The notes: a model not told the origin generated them from the letters alone. Shown: positions 17,019 through 27,067, counted from the first letter of the stretch. The stretch: 39,433 nt of DNA from an uncultured Clostridia bacterium (GCA_944384525.1 CALWTR010000048.1:1-39433), one strand, 5' to 3'. Made by a program: numbers and translations.

Positions 17019-17573
17019 ATGAAAAAGATCAATTTCAAAGGCCTGCTCTCCTCCCGCGGCAAGCGGAACCTTATAATCATAACCTCCGTTTTCCTCATCG
17101 GGGCGGCCGTATATCTGAATTACCGTTTCTTCTATGATCCGGTGAACTCGATGGGATACGGCGACGGAAATATGGATGACAATTACGATGAGGGCGGCGG
17201 ATCACAGACATCGGGCGAGAGCGAGAACGATTACTTCACCGAGACCGCGCTCTCCAGGGATCAGTCCAGAGATGAGGCTATGGAGGTCCTTCAGACAGTA
17301 GCGGACAGTGAAGAGGCAGATGAGGCGACCAAGACGAATGCGCTCGCCGAAATATCAAAGATAGCGCTCAACATACAGAACGAGGCAAACATAGAGTCGC
17401 TCGTAAAGGCGAAAGGCTTTGAGGAGTGCGTTGCAGTGATAAGCGGTGACAGCGTCAGCGTCATAGTCAAAAGCGATAATATGAACGCAAGCCAGGCAGC
17501 GCAGATATGCACGATAGTTTATGAGACTACCGGTATACTCCCCTCTAAGGTAAGCATTATTGAAAAGCAATAA
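17019..17573 (+). CDS. spoIIIAH: Stage III sporulation protein AH
   Basis: 184 aa; Bacillus SpoIIIAH is 218. The N-terminal MKKINFKGLLSSRGKRNL is followed by one membrane helix (NLIIITSVFLIGAAVYLNY). An acidic Gly/Ser-rich linker comes next, then SRDQSRDEAMEVLQTV and the C-terminal EscJ/PrgK-like domain that meets SpoIIQ. AAGGAGA lies 8 bases before the ATG. The 118 bases before it hold a TATAAT-like element but no convincing -35. A terminator ends the cluster. Confidence 0.94.
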   Translation: MKKINFKGLLSSRGKRNLIIITSVFLIGAAVYLNYRFFYDPVNSMGYGDGNMDDNYDEGGGSQTSGESENDYFTETALSRDQSRDEAMEVLQTVADSEEADEATKTNALAEISKIALNIQNEANIESLVKAKGFEECVAVISGDSVSVIVKSDNMNASQAAQICTIVYETTGILPSKVSIIEKQ

Positions 17574-17580
17574 CTATACG

Positions 17581-17613
17581 AAAAAAACGCGGAGGAAATT
17601 CTGCGTTTTTTTT
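17581..17613 (+). terminator. Terminator of the spoIIIA operon
   Basis: A7-CGCGGA pairs with TTCTGCG-T8, allowing one G-U pair, 8 bases after the spoIIIAH stop. Confidence 0.85.
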
Positions 17614-17614
17614 G

Positions 17615-17643
17615 TTGACCGGACGCAGGCTGTATGATATAAT
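17615..17643 (+). promoter_or_regulatory. Sigma-A-type promoter of asd
   Basis: TTGACC (17615-17620), a 17-base spacer, TATAAT (17638-17643). It begins right at the end of the preceding terminator. The leader to the asd start is about 90 bases, too short for a full lysine riboswitch. Confidence 0.8.
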
Positions 17644-17739
17644 AAAATATAATTTACCGCTATCGGTGAAGATGCCGTTGGCGTATGTGCGCCGGACGGC
17701 TCAAAAATAGAAACATTATTTATGAAAGAGGTCGGATAT

Positions 17740-18828
17740 ATGCAGGAAAAATTACGCGTGGGTATAATAGGTGCCACCGGAATGGTCGGTCAGAGATTTG
17801 TCACTCTGCTTCAGAACCATCCGTATTTCGAGCTGGCGGCAGTCATCGCCGGACCCAGGAGCGCCGGACGGAAATATTCCGAGGCGGTCGAGGGCAGATG
17901 GAAGATGTCGGTGCCGATCCCGGACGGCGTCGGAGATATGACCGTCATATCCTCCGAGGAGATAGATAAGGTCGCCGCTCTTGTGGATTTCGTGTTCTGC
18001 GCGGTAGATATGAAAAAAGAAGATATACGCGCGATGGAGGACGCATATGCCAAGGCTGAGATCCCGGTGGTTTCCAACAACTCGGCGCACAGATGGACTC
18101 CGGACGTACCTATGGTGATACCGGAAATAAATGATGCGCATCTCAGCGTTATAGACGCTCAGAGAAAAAGGCTCGGTACAAAGCGCGGTTTCGTTGCGGT
18201 AAAGCCGAACTGCTCGATACAGTCGTACGTTCCGGCGCTGACTCCGCTCCTCAAATTCCGTCCCACTAATATCGTAGCTACGACCTATCAGGCGATAAGC
18301 GGAGCGGGCAAAACTTTCCGCGAGTGGCCGGAAATGCTCGATAACATCATTCCTTATATAGGTGGCGAAGAGGAAAAGAGCGAGCAGGAGCCCCTCAAGA
18401 TATGGGGACAGGTCAAGAACGGCGAGATAGTCAAGGCATCAGAGCCGCTCATCACGACCCAGTGCATTCGCGTCCCTGTGTCCGACGGACATACCGCTGC
18501 TGTATTCGTAAGCTTCGAGAAAAAGCCCACGCGCGATGAGATACTCCGCGAGTGGAAGAACTTCTCCGGCAAGCCGCAGGCGCTCGGACTTCCTTCGGCG
18601 CCCGCGCAGTTTATAACCTACTTTGAGGAGAACGATCGCCCTCAGGCAAAGCTCGACCGCGACCTTTACGGCGGCATGGGCATCTCTGTAGGACGCCTCA
18701 GAGAGGATACGCTTTTTGACTATAAATTCGTCGGTCTCTCGCACAATACTCTCCGCGGCGCCGCCGGAGGAGCCGTCCTGATCGCAGAACTGCTTTACAG
18801 AGAGGGATATATCACTAAAAAGGCGTGA
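17740..18828 (+). CDS. asd: Aspartate-semialdehyde dehydrogenase
   Basis: 362 aa. It reduces aspartyl phosphate to aspartate semialdehyde with NADPH, the branch point to Lys/DAP, Thr and Met. The nucleotide-binding loop is GATGMVGQRF at residues 11-20. The catalytic cysteine is Cys158 in KPNCSIQSY. The acid/base His251 is in SDGHTA. Length and sequence (TTYQAISGAGK; LSHNTLRGAAGG) fit the branch common to archaea, fungi and some Firmicutes rather than the enterobacterial form. I take ATG 17740 because GAGG lies 8 bases upstream; ATG 17722 has no ribosome site. It is a single-gene unit; dapA is not adjacent. Confidence 0.95.
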   Translation: MQEKLRVGIIGATGMVGQRFVTLLQNHPYFELAAVIAGPRSAGRKYSEAVEGRWKMSVPIPDGVGDMTVISSEEIDKVAALVDFVFCAVDMKKEDIRAMEDAYAKAEIPVVSNNSAHRWTPDVPMVIPEINDAHLSVIDAQRKRLGTKRGFVAVKPNCSIQSYVPALTPLLKFRPTNIVATTYQAISGAGKTFREWPEMLDNIIPYIGGEEEKSEQEPLKIWGQVKNGEIVKASEPLITTQCIRVPVSDGHTAAVFVSFEKKPTRDEILREWKNFSGKPQALGLPSAPAQFITYFEENDRPQAKLDRDLYGGMGISVGRLREDTLFDYKFVGLSHNTLRGAAGGAVLIAELLYREGYITKKA

Positions 18829-18844
18829 GATGCGTCTTTGCAGC

Positions 18845-18871
18845 GTTTGCAGATCCCGGACGTCTGCAAAC
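18845..18871 (+). terminator. Stem-loop after asd
   Basis: GTTTGCAGA and TCTGCAAAC (perfect 9-base arms) begin 17 bases after the asd stop. No T run follows directly, so it may be a weak terminator or an RNA end-protecting stem. Confidence 0.45.
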
Positions 18872-18920
18872 TACGGCTACCGCCTCTTATACATTTGAAA
18901 AATCTTTTTTTGAATTTATA

Positions 18921-18949
18921 TTGACTTTTTTATAGAGATATTGTATAAT
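18921..18949 (+). promoter_or_regulatory. Sigma-A-type promoter of lipoprotein A
   Basis: TTGACT (18921-18926), a 17-base spacer, TATAAT (18944-18949). The predicted leader is about 145 bases long. Confidence 0.75.
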
Positions 18950-19100
18950 GAGGACGATGTACGAACTGATATTTTTATGCGTTGTGCAAAATAAACAGTT
19001 GTCATATTACCGTTTTGTGCAACATTCCGAGAGCGGTGATTTGTCACGGTTTTGTTACGGTAAGGTACATACTCATCTATTTACGAAAGGAATTTTCACG

Positions 19101-19721
19101 ATGAAAAAACTTCTGTGCTCAATTCTTGCTATCGTATGTGTATTCGCGCTGTTTTCCTGCGGAGACAAAGAAGTCGACCTGTCCGCTTTCACGTCAGCGA
19201 TTTCGAACAGTAAACCCACCGGAGTAACGAGCGATGCGAATTACGGAGATTACAAGCAGACATACACCTATATCGCCGGGACACACAAGAGTGACGGAAA
19301 AGAGGCCGCTACCTTCACATCGGTGATAGGGAGAAAGGCTAATGTAGAGGATCAGTCTGACTCTACCGATTACACCGAGACAACTGTTAAGTATTACTAT
19401 GACGGAAAGGTCAAGACGGGTGACGGCGAGTGGGCTGAAGGAACTCTCTTCTCCGGTATAACCCTGAATCTCTCAAACGAGAATCTCAAGAGCGGAAGCA
19501 TTGTTATCGACGGCAATACTCTGACTGCGGTCGTTCCCGCAGATAAGGTCAACGCAGTGCTCGGGCTGGAAAACGGCAGCACCGGAGACGTTAACCTCAA
19601 GGTCGTCACCGACGGTGTATATCTTACGAGCGTCGAGCTGAGCTGGCAGGTAAACGGTGTTTCCTCAGCTGTTAAGACCGTGTATACATATGATAATCAC
19701 GTTCTTGATTTTGCAAAATGA
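19101..19721 (+). CDS. Small lipoprotein, paralogue A
   Basis: 206 aa. MKKLLCSILAIVCVFALFSC is a type II signal peptide with lipobox LFSC and lipid-acceptor Cys20. The exported part is rich in beta strands, T, S, G and K, and is acidic. It ends in strand-like VNLKVVTDGVYLTSVELSWQV. It is a paralogue of the lipoproteins at 27164 and 32680. Shared landmarks are the signal peptide, an (A/S)xx(N/S)xPT-like segment after the Cys, a central YxDGK or HKDGK, and a C-terminal strand pair. I recognise no named family. The ATG is chosen by GAAAGGAA upstream; the frame is open for 51 more codons. It stands alone, with its own promoter and terminator, just before the giant-gene operons. Confidence 0.82.
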   Translation: MKKLLCSILAIVCVFALFSCGDKEVDLSAFTSAISNSKPTGVTSDANYGDYKQTYTYIAGTHKSDGKEAATFTSVIGRKANVEDQSDSTDYTETTVKYYYDGKVKTGDGEWAEGTLFSGITLNLSNENLKSGSIVIDGNTLTAVVPADKVNAVLGLENGSTGDVNLKVVTDGVYLTSVELSWQVNGVSSAVKTVYTYDNHVLDFAK

Positions 19722-19753
19722 TTCAGATATCCGGCTTAGTGCCAGACAGTGAT

Positions 19754-19785
19754 GAGAGGGGCGAATTGCGCCCCTCTCTTTTTTT
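19754..19785 (+). terminator. Terminator after lipoprotein A
   Basis: GAGAGGGGCG and CGCCCCTCTC (10-base perfect arms) have a 5-base loop and a run of seven T. Confidence 0.93.
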
Positions 19786-20173
19786 GTTAAATATTTGCGC
19801 CTACATTGCTTGGGCGATGCGCGGAAAAATGGTTTCCCGATAGTCCGCCGGATCGAAAAACGGCAAAACCGCCTCGAAACAGGCGGGATACGGCAGATAA
19901 GGATGGCGGATGTGTGTGGGCATGATGTCTGAAAAGGCGCGGAGCATGATTCAATACGGTTGGGCGTCAGGAATTTCACGTGAGAGAGATCCAGAGCACA
20001 AGTGGGTACGGAGAAAAAAGCGCAGAGAGCGAATAGCGAAAAACAATGCAAAATGTCTTATATATTCTAATATAGGAAGATTTTTTCCATTCAGTTAACT
20101 GTTTTTGTGCAAATTGTAAAAAAAACATGGATAAATTTCTACATCCGGGCAAGCGCAAAAATCGGACGATTTA
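19786..20173. other. Intergenic stretch with no convincing gene
   Basis: About 390 bases. It has a CCGCCT-cgaaac-AGGCGG hairpin at 19869-19886 but no T run after it. Short frames exist on both strands, such as one at 19910-20098, but they lack ribosome sites and natural composition. It may hold upstream control sequence for the giant-gene operon or decayed DNA. Confidence 0.4.
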
Positions 20174-20202
20174 TTGACTTTAAGGGTGCAATAATATATA
20201 AT
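20174..20202 (+). promoter_or_regulatory. Promoter of giant operon A
   Basis: TTGACT (20174-20179), a 17-base spacer, TATAAT (20197-20202). The surrounding bases TTTATTGACTTTAA and TATAATnTAAGT are repeated at the promoter at 27988-28016, which serves the paralogous operon. Confidence 0.85.
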
Positions 20203-20293
20203 TTAAGTAACAATGACCATCGTGTCCGCGGTGGTTTTGTATCTATGGCTTTTTTATCGCGCGGGGCGCGAAATTCTAAAGAGGAGAAATATC

Positions 20294-23200
20294 ATGAGCA
20301 AGCTCAAAAGACTCATAGCCGCACTTATTGCGGCGACTCTGATGGTATCCTGCTTCTCGATGTATTCGTTCGGAGCTGATTCCGACGCGTCGACGAATAT
20401 TGGGACTACCACAGAAGATTCCGACGTTGCGGTCATCATAAACAACGACGGATCCAAGGCATTCCATTCAGGAATAGACAATAACGGCGAGAACCTTATG
20501 GTGGCCCAGGTTCTTAACTATAACGGGAACTCATATCTCCGTTATGGTCCTGATACGAGCAAGGGCGCGGCCGATGAGTGGGGCAACCTGGTCGTCGACT
20601 ATGGTACTACCAATAAGCAGCTCAATACACACCCAGAGGTAACATACGCTCAGTGGAACGGAGAGGGCCACTATGAGAACTATGTGTTTGAGCTTGATCT
20701 TACGGTAGACAAGAAAGCAAATACCGGAGTTACAATATTCCAGATCAGAGGTATAAGCGCCAGCGGCGGCGGAAGCTGGGATACCGACCACATATGGCTC
20801 AACGAGAGTGGCGAGTTTTGTTTCTCGAGTGATCCGGACAATGTCTTCTACAAGATAACTCCCGGTACATGGACACATCTGCAGTTTATATACAACAGAA
20901 CTGCAAATACCCTATACATAACTGCAGACGGAGTTTTGGTGGTTGAAAAGGCTGGTTTCATGAACCTCAACACTCAGGACACCTCTGCCAATTCGAAGAG
21001 CACTGTCGGAAAATGGCAGATAAACTTTGAAGGGGGACAGAAGGACGCCGAGTCCGGTCTGCTCATGGACAACGTCCAGTTCTACCTCAATAAGGACAGC
21101 GGTCCTTCTGCATACGCATATGACGCATCAAAAAAGCCGGAGGCGATACCCGTCAAGGCAAGTGACGTTACCGCAGGCGCTGACATAGATATGTCCGATG
21201 CTTCCGACTCTGCAATGTCAAATTTCCAGAATTCTTCCTCTTATACAGGAAAGGTCAACGTTAAAGAGCTCTTTAACGGAGACAAATATCTTGTGCTCAG
21301 CGACTTCGGAACTGACCTCACAGCTCCTGTTCTCTATAATGTCAAATATAAGAACGGGGCAGCAGCCAGAGGATCCGGATATTACTTCATAGAGTTTGAT
21401 ATAAATACCGAATCTACACTTGCAAATGTTGTTATAGAAACTGTAGTCGGGTATAATAATACATCCGGCGACACTACAGATGTAATAGACACTGCAGATG
21501 TAATAGCAAAAATAGTAGACGGCAAGCTCTATATCGGCGACAGCGAGACTGAGGTACATACCTTCAGCTTCGAGGATGGCGCATGGTCTCATGTTGCAAT
21601 AGTCATCAACATGACTGACTATGTCACCACCGGTGAAAAAATAGAGGCATATGTAAACGGCGCTAAGGTCGGAGAGTCTGCGGCGGGCGTTCTCGTAGAC
21701 GGAGAGGGATACCTCAAGCAGTTCACGGCTTTCAGCGTAGGTCTTGCAAGCGGAGCACAGCCCGAAGGAGCTACCCTCTGCCTTGACAACCTGAAGTTTG
21801 CGACAGCAAACACGCTTGGCACAGCTATGAGCGATTATACTCTTCCTGTAGCAATAGGTTACAGCGATGAAACCATTCTCGGCTTCGTCAACTCGTTCAA
21901 TGAGGCGTACGATTTCATATTTGACACTGCAAATTCAGCAGCTGACAGATACGCTAAGTCTCAGGAGATAATAGCTCTCCGCGCAGGGCTTACTGACGAG
22001 CAATTTGAACTTACCGCGCTTGAGGATAAGTACAATGAGCTCGTTGCAAAGGCTGATCTCCTCGAGCAGGATAAGGACCGTCCTGCAGTAGAAAAAGAAG
22101 ATGTAGTAAATATGGTTGAATTCGGCCATCTCTCAGGTGGTTGGGGTAATACTGTCCCCCAAGTATCCATAACCAATGAGACCCAGTGGGATGGTAACGA
22201 GTATAAGTTATTGAATGTAGTCAAGAGCGGATCTGTCCCTAAGAATCCTAACTACAACCCCTATACAAACGGAATCGGAAGCGATTCGGGCAATCCGAAT
22301 TTCAAAGGCGACTTTGTCATGGAGTTTGATGTAGCGACTACTTCTGCTATGCCAAAGTTAATGTTTGGTTCGCATTTCACATATTCCGGCGGCTCCGGCT
22401 GGGGACCCGGTTTCCTTACGCTTGATGGTAATCAGGTATTTATCGGCGGAGCCGGCTACGGCAATATAGAGCCTAACCGGTGGTATCATATAGCCGTATC
22501 CGTTCAGTTCATAGGTGAGGAAGGCGCATATACCGGAACGGTTGTGAATCTCTATATCAACAATGAGCTTGTCGGAAGTGCAGATAACGGCTTCTGGGAC
22601 GGAAATACGGCTAAATATACGTATCTGAACAGGGTACAGCTGAATATCGCGAGGGGCACAGCAGTTAAGGCGGGCGAAAATATAGCGCTCGACAACTTCA
22701 AGCTCTACAATTCCTCCAACCCGATAAGTGCTTACGATCTGCCTGCCGATCTCGATTCCTACGATAAAGAGGCTGCGGCACAGGAGATCAGAGATCAGAT
22801 AGACGCAGCGGCAGCAATAATCAACGGCGACGGTGATGTAAATGCAAAGATCGCCGCTTGGGACAGCATCAAGAACCTTGCAGATGATGTTGACTTCCCT
22901 GCAGACTACAAAGATAAGTATAACGAGCTCAAAGCGGCTGTTGTAAGCGCTGTGACTGACGAGTTCAACGCGCAGTACGTTATCGCAATGGGAGAGGGTA
23001 CGGCTAACGAGAAGTATGCGGCTCTCCAGAGCGCGCTTGCTCTCTCGGACAACGAGCTCTTCCCGGCTGACCTCTCGACAAAGGCTGACGAACTCACCGC
23101 ACTCAGAGAAGAGTACAGAGTGAGGGCAGAGTTTGAGACCAACGCCGCAATAATTGAGGATACAGACGCTGATATACTTGACAGGATCGCCGCAGGCGAC

Positions 23201-26200
23201 GCTATCAAGGCGCTCCATGAGGATCCGGCATTCCCCGAAGACCTCGAGGAGAAGTATTTAGCTCTTGTCGCCATAGTGGATAATCTTGTAAGCGCTGAGG
23301 ATATACAGAACTTTACCAACCAGTTCGATGCATATCTTAAGACTCTTCAGGATACCTCTCTCACATATATAATGAGAGTTGAGGCTTATGAGGCTATACT
23401 CAAGCTTGTCGAGGACAACGCAGACGCTTATGTTGTATCCGGCTACGAGGGCAACATGGTGATAGCAGGCAGGCTCTATGATAACATAGCTGACCATTTG
23501 AGCAGACTGGACGTTTACAAAGAGGACGTCAGCGTTCTTAAGGAGCACAATTTCTCATCGCTGGGTGATCTCTCAGTAAATAACTCCAACCTTCCCGGAT
23601 TCAAGCATGAGGTAGGCACCAGCGCGAACGGAGAAAATTATTACAAGTGGTCTCTTGACACCACTGAGCCTACAATAACGCTTACCAAAAACCCAGGATT
23701 CAATATCTCAACATCTAATAAAGAGAGCTATGCTACATCCGGCAGTTATTATGCGCTCGATATCGACATGATGACTACCACTACCTTCTTTGACAAATCT
23801 TATATCACCCTGCGTTCTGATGCGTCAGGAAGCGGCAAGTGGACAGATCTGCTCTCCTTCTCCGGGCTTGATATCTACGATGTCAGAAATCCCAGCGAGG
23901 ACAGCATTCCGATCTTTACCGCTAATCCCGGTGAGTGGTTCCACCTCTCTGTGGTATTCGACTTCTCGGAATATGCTTCCAGCACCAAGACGGTGATAAA
24001 GATCTATATCAATGGCGAACTCGTTTCCGCTATTAATAACAGAATGGCGGCAAATGCGCTCACCAGCTTCGGCTACGTTCAGATTTGCATGAACTCCAAG
24101 ACTGAAATGTCTGCCGACAGCAATCTGTACATGGCTAACGCACTTGTATACGCACCTTCTGTTCCGTATCCGATCACCGATTACGTGATGGCCTCCGCTC
24201 TCGATTATGACGCAGATGCATTCGACGCGGAATTCAACAGTGTTATCGCTGCTATAAACGGAGAGGGCAGTGTGGCAGAGAAGTACCAGAGCGTAGTAAG
24301 GCTTGAGCAGCTCATGACCATGGATGCATATGCTGCTAAATCCGAATACGCAGAGGCTGTAACGGCCGCACAGGGGACCATAGACCAGATCAAGGCTGAT
24401 CACCTTGCAGAAGAGTTCAAGCAGGCGGCAAATGACCTCAAGGCATTTGTAGAAGCAGGCGATTATCTCCTTTCACAGGGCATTGCAGACAAGATCGACC
24501 AGATGCTCGCCGACGATCCTGCTGCATTCGAGGCACTTGATGAGTGGAAGGTATACACTGAGGCTATGACTGGTTTGCCCGAGCTTTATGCAGCATATCA
24601 GCTCGGCGTTATAAACGGCATGGACGTATCCTCTGTCAAGTACGGCCTCGCAATGGATCTTTACAACTATGTAAATGAAAACGGACTCACTCAGTATGCT
24701 GATGAGCTCAACGATATAATCGCAGAGTGTGTACTTTACATTTACGATATCACATGGGGACTTGAGGACAAGGTGGACTTCTCCGAATACGATAAGGGCA
24801 TCCTCTATTCAAGACCTTACAACAAGGGTGACTCTCCCACAAGCGGCGACAAAATCACTCAGCTCGTAGATTATAACTCTCCAAAGATCTGGGATCTTGT
24901 AAGCGAGGGTGACAGAGATTTCATCAAAGTGACGTTCCCTGAGGAAGGCGCACAGCAGATGTTCATAGGAAACACTAGCGACCCACTTCCGAACAATTTC
25001 GTAGTATCCTTTGAGTACGCTAACTTTGGCAGTACATATGCAGGTAATATGAACCTCCAGCTCAGATACACTAACGCATCGGGCGGCGGTTCGTTCCCGA
25101 ACATATTTACCGTCAGAGGCTCCGATCTCTACTACTCTGTCCTGAACGCACAGGGCATGCTCTATACGGAAGTTATCAAAGACGTTATAGCATTTGACAC
25201 CTGGTATAAGTTCGACGTAGTTATAGATATAGCAAAGCGTACCGCAAGCATATATGTTAACGGAATCGCACTGACAGACAACGTCAGGTTCTACGGAGAC
25301 GACGCGAAGTTCACGGCCACTCAGATAGCTCGTATAGACTTCCGGACCAACGAAAACTTCGGATGCTCCGTCGGAGTCGATAACTACTACATATATGAAG
25401 GTACCGCTCCGCGTAATACTACCGGAACTAAAGATGAGGGAATTGCAAAATTCCATACCGACAGATATCAGAGACTCGTAAATACTCTTGTACTTCTTGA
25501 TGTGGCAGCGCTTGGTGATGCTCTTAATATGATCTCCGAATATGCTACCGATAATGCAGAGTATATCGATGAGACGGTCATAGCAAACTCTCAGAGCAGT
25601 ATTGCAAGTGCACAGGAGGCTTACAATAATTACCTGATAACTGCCAATACCGAAGAGCTGCAGAATTATATCGACGGCATGGGTAACTATGAGGAGCTTG
25701 AGCTTAGCGAACTCAGGGACCACATTGCCAAACTCGATGAGATCGTAGCTAAGGGCGTAGATGAGCTGTCTGAGGCTTATACCAAGTATCAGGCTATCAA
25801 GGATTACTACATCGAGCATGCAGGCGGAGAAAACTCTCAGGCGTTCATAGACAAGATGAGCAAGCTCAATACCGAGGCAAGCTACGACGAGAGAATGCAG
25901 TTTGTCGCAGAGGCTCAGGATATAATAGCCGCAGGCTACGATGAAGCACACGAGGGAATGGCCGAAGCTCTTGCCAAGCTCGACGCAGAGATAAAGGCTC
26001 TCGAAGCTATCAAGAAGACTGCAGACGCTTACATTGCAGCGGTAGACGCGATAGACGCCAGCGCAGGATACGCGGCTGTCAAGGCGGCTTACGACGCAGT
26101 GATTGCGACCTACACAGACGTAGATAAGACCTACGCCGGAGTGACCGATGCTGACAGTGCTCTTGCTGAGATACTTGCTTATCTCACCGGAGTTGAAGAG

Positions 26201-27052
26201 GATGCGGCTGATTACATCGATGCTGCTGATGCTCTTGAAAGCAGCACCACGTACGCAACGCTCAAGGACGCTATAGATGCCGCAAAAGCTCTTTATAACA
26301 GCGATGTTGCAGCAGTTGCCGGCGTAAGCGATGCTAAGGCGCTTGTAGACGCTGCAGAGGCTAAGCTCGCAGCTATCGTGGCTGATTCCGAAGAATTCAT
26401 TCGCCAGATGAACTCTTATAAGGATACTTTCGGATACAGAGTATCCAAGTCGATCGTAGACAGCGTAGCTGATATAGTTGCTGCACTGGATACCACATAT
26501 CCCGGTGTGACCGATGCTAAGGCTATATACGACGCTATCCAGCTCAAGCTCGCGGCTATCACTGAGGTATGCGAAGAGTTCCTCGCAGCAGCTGATGTGC
26601 TTGAAAACGCCAAAACCTACGCTGAAAAGCTCGCAGCTATACAGACTATCGAAAGCCTTGTTGAATCGGTCGATACTACTTACTCCTCTGACATACAGGC
26701 CAAGGTCCGTCTCTATAACAGCATGAAGTCCGAGGTTGAAAGAGCAAAGACCACCGGCGACGCATTCGTGGCTGCAGTCAACGCGGCATCTTCCGCAACT
26801 GGAGAGGCTAAGTTCAACGCAATAACGGCGGCTCTCGCAGCATTTGACAGTGTAACGGATACCACATACGGTTCCGTAAACGCATCCAAGACCTCGCTCG
26901 ACGCGCTCGTTACAGCGTATAACTCTTCTGTCGATACCGTAAACGCAGAAGTAAAGGCGCTCAATAAGAACGCAGCCGATATAACGGCAAGGACCGCATC
27001 CGTAGTTATAGTCGCTACTATAGCAGCGGTCATCAAGAAAATATTCGATTGA
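20294..27052 (+). CDS. Giant secreted protein A with five LamG-like domains and helical repeats
   Basis: 2252 aa. MSKLKRLIAALIAATLMVSCFSMYSFGA is a signal peptide, probably cut after FGA. Five concanavalin A/LamG-like beta-sandwich domains are marked by a late strand of the form (I/L)Y(I/V)NGxxV: about residues 205 (TLYITADGVLVVEKAG), 450 (KIEAYVNGAKVGES), 755 (NLYINNELVGSADN), 1236 (KIYINGELVSAINN) and 1652 (SIYVNGIALTDN). Charged helical regions lie between them. From about 1880 to the end there are repeated three-helix units with the phrase Y-(A/P/S)-G-V-(T/S)-DA(K/D). It ends in a hydrophobic helix, VVIVATIAAVIKKIFD, with no LPXTG. AGAGGAGA precedes the ATG. It is co-transcribed with lipoprotein B. 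It is likely an extracellular carbohydrate- or matrix-binding protein, with no catalytic motif seen. Confidence 0.82.
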   Translation: MSKLKRLIAALIAATLMVSCFSMYSFGADSDASTNIGTTTEDSDVAVIINNDGSKAFHSGIDNNGENLMVAQVLNYNGNSYLRYGPDTSKGAADEWGNLVVDYGTTNKQLNTHPEVTYAQWNGEGHYENYVFELDLTVDKKANTGVTIFQIRGISASGGGSWDTDHIWLNESGEFCFSSDPDNVFYKITPGTWTHLQFIYNRTANTLYITADGVLVVEKAGFMNLNTQDTSANSKSTVGKWQINFEGGQKDAESGLLMDNVQFYLNKDSGPSAYAYDASKKPEAIPVKASDVTAGADIDMSDASDSAMSNFQNSSSYTGKVNVKELFNGDKYLVLSDFGTDLTAPVLYNVKYKNGAAARGSGYYFIEFDINTESTLANVVIETVVGYNNTSGDTTDVIDTADVIAKIVDGKLYIGDSETEVHTFSFEDGAWSHVAIVINMTDYVTTGEKIEAYVNGAKVGESAAGVLVDGEGYLKQFTAFSVGLASGAQPEGATLCLDNLKFATANTLGTAMSDYTLPVAIGYSDETILGFVNSFNEAYDFIFDTANSAADRYAKSQEIIALRAGLTDEQFELTALEDKYNELVAKADLLEQDKDRPAVEKEDVVNMVEFGHLSGGWGNTVPQVSITNETQWDGNEYKLLNVVKSGSVPKNPNYNPYTNGIGSDSGNPNFKGDFVMEFDVATTSAMPKLMFGSHFTYSGGSGWGPGFLTLDGNQVFIGGAGYGNIEPNRWYHIAVSVQFIGEEGAYTGTVVNLYINNELVGSADNGFWDGNTAKYTYLNRVQLNIARGTAVKAGENIALDNFKLYNSSNPISAYDLPADLDSYDKEAAAQEIRDQIDAAAAIINGDGDVNAKIAAWDSIKNLADDVDFPADYKDKYNELKAAVVSAVTDEFNAQYVIAMGEGTANEKYAALQSALALSDNELFPADLSTKADELTALREEYRVRAEFETNAAIIEDTDADILDRIAAGDAIKALHEDPAFPEDLEEKYLALVAIVDNLVSAEDIQNFTNQFDAYLKTLQDTSLTYIMRVEAYEAILKLVEDNADAYVVSGYEGNMVIAGRLYDNIADHLSRLDVYKEDVSVLKEHNFSSLGDLSVNNSNLPGFKHEVGTSANGENYYKWSLDTTEPTITLTKNPGFNISTSNKESYATSGSYYALDIDMMTTTTFFDKSYITLRSDASGSGKWTDLLSFSGLDIYDVRNPSEDSIPIFTANPGEWFHLSVVFDFSEYASSTKTVIKIYINGELVSAINNRMAANALTSFGYVQICMNSKTEMSADSNLYMANALVYAPSVPYPITDYVMASALDYDADAFDAEFNSVIAAINGEGSVAEKYQSVVRLEQLMTMDAYAAKSEYAEAVTAAQGTIDQIKADHLAEEFKQAANDLKAFVEAGDYLLSQGIADKIDQMLADDPAAFEALDEWKVYTEAMTGLPELYAAYQLGVINGMDVSSVKYGLAMDLYNYVNENGLTQYADELNDIIAECVLYIYDITWGLEDKVDFSEYDKGILYSRPYNKGDSPTSGDKITQLVDYNSPKIWDLVSEGDRDFIKVTFPEEGAQQMFIGNTSDPLPNNFVVSFEYANFGSTYAGNMNLQLRYTNASGGGSFPNIFTVRGSDLYYSVLNAQGMLYTEVIKDVIAFDTWYKFDVVIDIAKRTASIYVNGIALTDNVRFYGDDAKFTATQIARIDFRTNENFGCSVGVDNYYIYEGTAPRNTTGTKDEGIAKFHTDRYQRLVNTLVLLDVAALGDALNMISEYATDNAEYIDETVIANSQSSIASAQEAYNNYLITANTEELQNYIDGMGNYEELELSELRDHIAKLDEIVAKGVDELSEAYTKYQAIKDYYIEHAGGENSQAFIDKMSKLNTEASYDERMQFVAEAQDIIAAGYDEAHEGMAEALAKLDAEIKALEAIKKTADAYIAAVDAIDASAGYAAVKAAYDAVIATYTDVDKTYAGVTDADSALAEILAYLTGVEEDAADYIDAADALESSTTYATLKDAIDAAKALYNSDVAAVAGVSDAKALVDAAEAKLAAIVADSEEFIRQMNSYKDTFGYRVSKSIVDSVADIVAALDTTYPGVTDAKAIYDAIQLKLAAITEVCEEFLAAADVLENAKTYAEKLAAIQTIESLVESVDTTYSSDIQAKVRLYNSMKSEVERAKTTGDAFVAAVNAASSATGEAKFNAITAALAAFDSVTDTTYGSVNASKTSLDALVTAYNSSVDTVNAEVKALNKNAADITARTASVVIVATIAAVIKKIFD
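25990..26990 (+). repeat. Tandem helical repeats at the C-terminus of giant protein A
   Basis: Units of roughly 70 residues contain YAGVTDADSALAEI, VAGVSDAKALVDAAEAKL or YPGVTDAKAIYDAIQLKL, followed by an (A/C)xxFxxx helix. The paralogue ending at 32605 has one such unit (YTGVTDALEVLDNAV). They look like FIVAR-type three-helix modules. Confidence 0.65.
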
Positions 27053-27067
27053 TATGATACAGCTGAG

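Noticed and set aside
17644..17739. Lysine riboswitch before asd
   Set aside because: The leader is only about 90 bases and shows no long multi-helix fold; a lysine riboswitch needs about 170 or more.
19910..20098. 62-codon frame between lipoprotein A and giant gene A
   Set aside because: No ribosome site, very basic odd composition, and it follows a terminator without a promoter.
24809..25951. 380-codon minus-strand frame inside giant gene A, and similar ones at 28499-29725 and 30848-32035
   Set aside because: They are rich in Cys, Val, Leu and Ile from reverse reading of the biased plus-strand codons, and have no ribosome site. The sense frames have signal peptides and domains.
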